Positions 14,167 to 16,670 of a DNA stretch of 16,670 bases are shown here, one piece after another. The DNA comes from Pelotomaculum sp. UBA4789. GTDB lineage: Bacteria; Bacillota; Desulfotomaculia; Desulfotomaculales; Pelotomaculaceae. The notes below the pieces were generated by a model. The model was given only the letters and a program-made list of their open reading frames with translations. It did not search any database and was not told the DNA's origin. A program made the translations under genes and the position numbers. The DNA lies in NCBI GenBank assembly GCA_002402945.1, contig DHGV01000010.1, forward strand, positions 18,398-35,067, read 5' to 3'. Position 1 is the stretch's first letter; every line of letters starts with the position of its first letter.

Positions 14167-14268
14167 TTATGTGTTAGGAGGACATCTGAGGCTGTATGAG
14201 AATATAAAATATCATTTGGTTCAGGAAAAATTCCAGATGGAGTTTATGCGTGACGGGAGGTAAATAAA

Positions 14269-14673
14269 ATAAACGACAATATTGAGATTTGCAGACAGCG
14301 CCTGGAAAAAGATACATTTGCCAAGCATCTGGGTATTAAGATTACGGAAATAAAGCCCGGTTATGCCAGGGCAGAATTAACTGTGACCCCGGAACTTCTT
14401 AACGGCGCGGGATTAACTCACGGCAGCACAGTTTTTGCCCTGGCCGATATTGTTTTTGCTGCAGCAAGCAACTCCCACGGTTCTCTGGCGCTTGCCCTAA
14501 ACATAAGTATAAATTTTCTGAAGGCGACTTATGAAGGAGCCAGGCTAACCGCTGTCGCCAGGGAAGAGAACCTGACCAGGAAGACTGGATTATACCGCCT
14601 GGAGGTAAGGGACGAAAAAAACGACCTGGTTGCTTTGGCAGCCGGCATGGCCTATGTGAAGGAGAAGGCATAA
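14269..14673 (+). CDS. PaaI-type hotdog thioesterase, apparent non-canonical (ATA) start
   Basis: Hotdog-fold acyl-CoA thioesterase of the PaaI group, which hydrolyses aryl- or acyl-CoA in the cytoplasm. Read from ATA 14269 it is 134 residues, the normal family length (E. coli PaaI 140). The segment DTFAKHLGIKITEIKPGYA (15-33) and the core LLNGAGLTHGSTVFALAD (43-60) align with PaaI, placing the catalytic aspartate at D60 and the HG pair at 51-52. No ATG, GTG or TTG exists in frame between the TGA at 14251 and GTG 14383, which would remove 38 conserved residues. GGGAGG (14255-14260) is exactly 8 nt before ATA 14269; ATT 14281 is a weaker option. Substrate is unknown; the acyl-CoA synthetase at 15580 suggests CoA-ester metabolism. 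Confidence 0.8.
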   Translation: MNDNIEICRQRLEKDTFAKHLGIKITEIKPGYARAELTVTPELLNGAGLTHGSTVFALADIVFAAASNSHGSLALALNISINFLKATYEGARLTAVAREENLTRKTGLYRLEVRDEKNDLVALAAGMAYVKEKA

Positions 14674-14767
14674 TCTAACAACTGGTTACACCGCCGGAAG
14701 GAACTTTCACCATAAAGGTAGAATAATAATTGTTGTAAATAAATATGTTTTACAAGGAGGAGTGGTA

Positions 14768-15124
14768 TTGCCATTAAGTCCACCAGCAGTTGTCAATATT
14801 GCTGTGCAGGCTGCGGAAAACAAGAAAGCAGTGGATGTGACAGTCCTTGATATCAGCAATGTAACAATCATAGCCGACTATTTTATAATCTGCAGCGGCC
14901 GTTCCAATACACAGGTTCAGGCGATAGCGGAGAGCATCCAGGAGGAACTGAAGAAGGAAGGGGTCCTTGCCATGCGCCGGGAAGGTTTCAGGGAGGCCAG
15001 CTGGGTGCTGCTGGATTATGGCGACGTTATTGTCCATGTTTTTCAGGAAAAAGAACGGCAGTTTTACAACCTGGAACGCTTATGGGGTGACGCCCGAATT
15101 GTTGACGTGCCGTTGAAAATATAA
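14768..15124 (+). CDS. rsfS: Ribosome silencing factor RsfS (DUF143)
   Basis: Binds ribosomal protein L14 and prevents 30S-50S joining, slowing translation in starvation. The 118-residue protein has the family core: DISNVTIIADYFIICSGRSNTQVQAIAE and EGFREASWVLLDYGDVIVHVFQ, then FYNLERLWGDA. TTG 14768 is chosen because AAGGAGG (14754-14760) precedes it by 7 nt; a GTG at 14762 would leave only 1 nt between SD and start. In many firmicutes rsfS follows nadD-yqeK and precedes leuS; here leuS is replaced by a T-box-controlled acyl-CoA synthetase. Confidence 0.94.
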   Translation: MPLSPPAVVNIAVQAAENKKAVDVTVLDISNVTIIADYFIICSGRSNTQVQAIAESIQEELKKEGVLAMRREGFREASWVLLDYGDVIVHVFQEKERQFYNLERLWGDARIVDVPLKI

Positions 15125-15140
15125 ATAATACATGTAAATG

Positions 15141-15175
15141 ATGCGGCCGGACAATCTGTGCTGAACCGGCTGCGT
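15141..15175 (+). other. Hairpin after rsfS, possible weak terminator
   Basis: ATGCGGCCGG (15141-15150) and CCGGCTGCGT (15166-15175) form a 10-bp stem with two G-U pairs and a 15-nt loop. The 3' side is CAAATTATT, without a real T run, so termination is doubtful. Confidence 0.4.
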
Positions 15176-15192
15176 CAAATTATTCTGTGTTG

Positions 15193-15221
15193 TTGACATA
15201 TACAGGTCTATGTCATATAAT
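15193..15221 (+). promoter_or_regulatory. Consensus sigma-A promoter for the T-box/tRNA/acyl-CoA synthetase transcript
   Basis: TTGACA (15193-15198), 17-nt spacer, TATAAT (15216-15221): a perfect match in both boxes and spacing. Transcription should start near 15228, a few bases before T-box stem I. Confidence 0.88.
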
Positions 15222-15403
15222 AATTCACAGTTTAGCTGTCAAGGCGATGATGAGGAGCAGTAAGCAGCGCAGTTCTTTAAGAGAGCCGCCGGTTGGTGCG
15301 AGGCGGTGGGCGGAGCTGCCGAAACTCGCCTTTGAGCTGTCCGGGGGAAGGTTTAGTACTCCGGTCCGGTTGCTCCGTTATAGCTGGAAGAGGGTAAAGA
15401 GAT

Positions 15404-15478
15404 GGGGCTGTGGCGCAGTGGGAGCGCGCTTCCTTGGCATGGAAGAGGCCGCGGGTTCAATCCCCGCCAGCTCCACCA
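15404..15478 (+). tRNA. tRNA-Ala (anticodon GGC), embedded in the T-box leader
   Basis: A complete 75-nt cloverleaf. The acceptor is GGGGCTG (15404-15410) with CAGCTCC (15468-15474), including G3-U70, the alanine identity pair. The D stem is GCGC/GCGC (15413-15416, 15424-15427). The anticodon stem is CTTCC/GGAAG (15429-15433, 15441-15445) with loop TTGGCAT, so the anticodon is GGC (15436-15438). The variable loop has 5 nt. The T stem is GCGGG/CCCGC (15451-15455, 15463-15467) with loop TTCAATC. Discriminator A15475 and CCA (15476-15478) are encoded. All stems pair fully apart from the G3-U70 wobble, so it does not look like a pseudogene. It has no promoter or terminator of its own and is transcribed as part of the T-box leader, flanked by an 8-bp helix that presents it as a terminal domain. 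Confidence 0.95.
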
Positions 15479-15516
15479 AAATCGATCTTTACCAATAAGG
15501 GTGGTACCGCGGGTTT

Positions 15517-15553
15517 AACCTCTCGTCCCTACAGGGATGCGGAGGTTTTTTTA
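15517..15553 (+). terminator. T-box-controlled intrinsic terminator
   Basis: AACCTC (15517-15522) pairs with GAGGTT (15542-15547), and CGTCCC (15524-15529) with GGGATG (15534-15539), with loop TACA, followed by a T run to 15552. It is mutually exclusive with the antiterminator formed by the T-box sequence just upstream. Confidence 0.88.
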
Positions 15554-15579
15554 ATTTTATTTTTAGGGGAGGGGAACAC

Positions 15580-16670
15580 GTGAGTGTAATTGATTTTGGC
15601 GGAATTACGTTGGGCGAGATGGTTGACCAAATTACTGAGGCCTATCCCGACACAGAAGCGTTGGTTTACCCGGACCGCGGCTTGAGGTACACGTATAAGG
15701 AGTTCCGGGAAGCCTGCAACCGGATTGCCAAGGGATTAATGAAACTGGGTGTGAAGAAAGGGGACAGCGCCGCGATTTGGGGCGCCAATGTACCCGAGTG
15801 GGCGATTACCCAGTTCGGCAGCCCCAGGATGGGGGCGGTGCTGGTCACTGTCAACACAAGTTACAAGTTGTTTGAGCTTGAGTACCTGATGAAGCAGTCC
15901 GACTCAACAACATTGATCCTGGTACAGGGCACCAAGACATCCGATTATATAGGTATGTTATACGAACTATGCCCGGAGCTTAATGACTGCAAGCCGGGCG
16001 AGCTGGTATCGGAAAGGCTGCCTTTTTTAAAAAATGTAGTATTTATCGGGCAGAAAAAATACCCGGGCATGTTCACCTGGGATGAGGTCATGAAAATGGC
16101 TGAAGAAGTCCCGGACGAGGAACTGAAGGCCTGTATGGCCTCACTGCATTACGACGATGTGATCAACATGATGTACACCTCGGGGACGACCGGTTTTCCC
16201 AAAGGGGTCATGCTCACACACCGCAACCTGATCCTAAACGGCCTCGGCGTTGGGGACAGTATGAAATTAACCGAGAATGACAGGCTGTGCATCCCGGTGC
16301 CTTTCTTTCACTGCTTCGGCTGTGTGCTGGGTACGATGGCCTGTGTCACTCATGGCACCACCATGGTGCCGGTCGAGTCTTTCGACCCCAGGCAGGTGCT
16401 GTGGACCATTGAGCAGGAGCGCTGCACCGGGGTGCACGGCGTGCCCACGATGTTCATCATGGAGCTGGAGCTGCTGGAGAAGGAAAAATTCGACACCTCC
16501 TCTCTGCGCACGGGGATCATGGCCGGTTCGCCCTGCCCCATTGAAGTAATGAAAAAAGTAGTGGACGTCATGTGTGCGAATGATATTGTAATAACCTACG
16601 GCCAGACTGAGTCCTCGCCGGGAATTACAAACACCACGACTGATGACCCGCTGGAACTCAGGGTTTCCAC
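15580..16670 (+). CDS. AMP-forming acyl-CoA synthetase (ACSF2/YngI-like), 3' end outside window
   Basis: Adenylate-forming enzyme that activates a carboxylic acid with ATP and joins it to CoA. The frame is open from GTG 15580 to the window edge (363 complete codons), with a strong GGGGAGGGG (15566-15574) 5 nt before the start. The phosphate-binding motif YTSGTTGFPKGVMLTH begins at Y199, and YGQTES begins at Y340. The stretch PFFHCFGCVLGTMACVTHG and ERCTGVHGVPTMFIMELE resemble the ACSF2/YngI medium-chain group more than acetyl-CoA synthetases; the C-terminal lid domain is beyond the window. It is controlled by the T-box leader, hence by an aminoacyl-tRNA level, probably leucyl. The true substrate is unknown; branched-chain or medium-chain acids are candidates. 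Confidence 0.9.
   Translation, partial: MSVIDFGGITLGEMVDQITEAYPDTEALVYPDRGLRYTYKEFREACNRIAKGLMKLGVKKGDSAAIWGANVPEWAITQFGSPRMGAVLVTVNTSYKLFELEYLMKQSDSTTLILVQGTKTSDYIGMLYELCPELNDCKPGELVSERLPFLKNVVFIGQKKYPGMFTWDEVMKMAEEVPDEELKACMASLHYDDVINMMYTSGTTGFPKGVMLTHRNLILNGLGVGDSMKLTENDRLCIPVPFFHCFGCVLGTMACVTHGTTMVPVESFDPRQVLWTIEQERCTGVHGVPTMFIMELELLEKEKFDTSSLRTGIMAGSPCPIEVMKKVVDVMCANDIVITYGQTESSPGITNTTTDDPLELRVS

Larger units (their letters stand above)
15228..15555 (+). promoter_or_regulatory. T-box riboswitch leader, interrupted by a tRNA gene; specifier probably CUC (Leu)
   Basis: T-box leaders sense uncharged tRNA and allow transcription of the downstream gene. Stem I features are clear: GATGATGAGGAGCAGTAAG (15245-15263) on the 5' side; GCAGC (15264-15268) pairing with GCTGC (15315-15319); and the distal CCGCC/GGCGG helix (15286-15290, 15302-15306) with GGTTGGTGCGA in its loop. 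The specifier loop reads GAAACTCG (15321-15328). CTC (15325-15327), followed by a purine as usual, gives Leu; ACT (Thr) or AAC (Asn) are less likely. CCGTTA (15375-15380) is the conserved stem II loop sequence. GGTAAAGA (15393-15400) and TCTTTACC (15486-15493) form the stem III helix, but its loop is a whole tRNA-Ala. The T-box sequence AAGGGTGGTACCGCGG (15498-15513) has TGGT (15502-15505) to pair with an ACCA tRNA end. Confidence 0.9.

Noticed and set aside
15404..15478. tRNA as a decayed pseudogene or a tRNA-like mimic
   Set aside because: Every stem pairs, the G3-U70 identity pair, anticodon, T-loop and CCA are intact, so it should be a functional tRNA-Ala by sequence.
15187..15498. Open reading frame of 103 codons across the T-box and tRNA
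   Set aside because: It runs through T-box stems and the whole tRNA-Ala, has no ribosome-binding site and matches no protein; its openness is a by-product of GC-rich structured RNA.
1..16670. CRISPR arrays, insertion sequences, prophage or integrase genes
   Set aside because: No regularly spaced repeats, transposase or integrase motifs were seen on either strand; the only mobile-looking item is the short palindromic repeat at 4404-4462.

Overview
The window is a conserved chromosomal block of a spore-forming, low-GC-lineage anaerobe. The best fit is a Pelotomaculum/Desulfotomaculum-type member of the Peptococcaceae. This rests on gene order (PBP2-minCDE-rodA, radical SAM pair-RNase G, rplU-rpmA-spo0B-obg-proB-nadD-rsfS), on a Spo0B-like sporulation phosphotransferase, on a full MinCDE set with MinE, and on T-box and L21-leader regulation. 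It is an inference from remembered gene orders; no database was searched. Every gene found lies on the + strand.

Layout. (1) 1-4334, cell shape and division-site placement: the 3' part of a class B penicillin-binding protein (PBP2), minC, minD, minE and rodA. PBP2 and RodA form the elongation synthase pair, and MinCDE places the septum. (2) 4335-4608, a gene-free gap with an interspersed palindromic repeat and a terminator-like hairpin. (3) 4609-8886, a B12-binding-type radical SAM protein, its DUF2344 partner (1-nt overlap) and a ribonuclease E/G that ends in a TRAM-like domain. (4) 8929-9688, a promoter, an L21 leader, rplU and rpmA. (5) 9883-13710, spo0B-like, obgE, proB and nadD. (6) 13814-15124, a small RRM protein, a PaaI-type hotdog thioesterase and rsfS. 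(7) 15193-16670, a consensus promoter, a T-box leader and the 5' part of an AMP-forming acyl-CoA synthetase.

The most unusual object is in region 7. A complete, well-folded tRNA-Ala(GGC) gene with encoded CCA (15404-15478) sits inside the T-box leader. It occupies the tip of a hairpin between the stem I/II part and the antiterminator, where a normal T-box has a short stem III. The specifier reads best as CUC (Leu), yet the downstream gene is an acyl-CoA synthetase and not leuS, which often follows rsfS.

Other oddities: a MinC made only of its C-terminal, MinD-binding domain; a PBP2 with a roughly 65-residue charged helical insertion; an L27 without the cleavable N-terminal extension and no Prp protease gene beside it; a thioesterase whose conserved N-terminus can only be reached from a non-canonical start (ATA); a nadD that looks leaderless; and the absence of proA and yqeK from places where they are commonly found.
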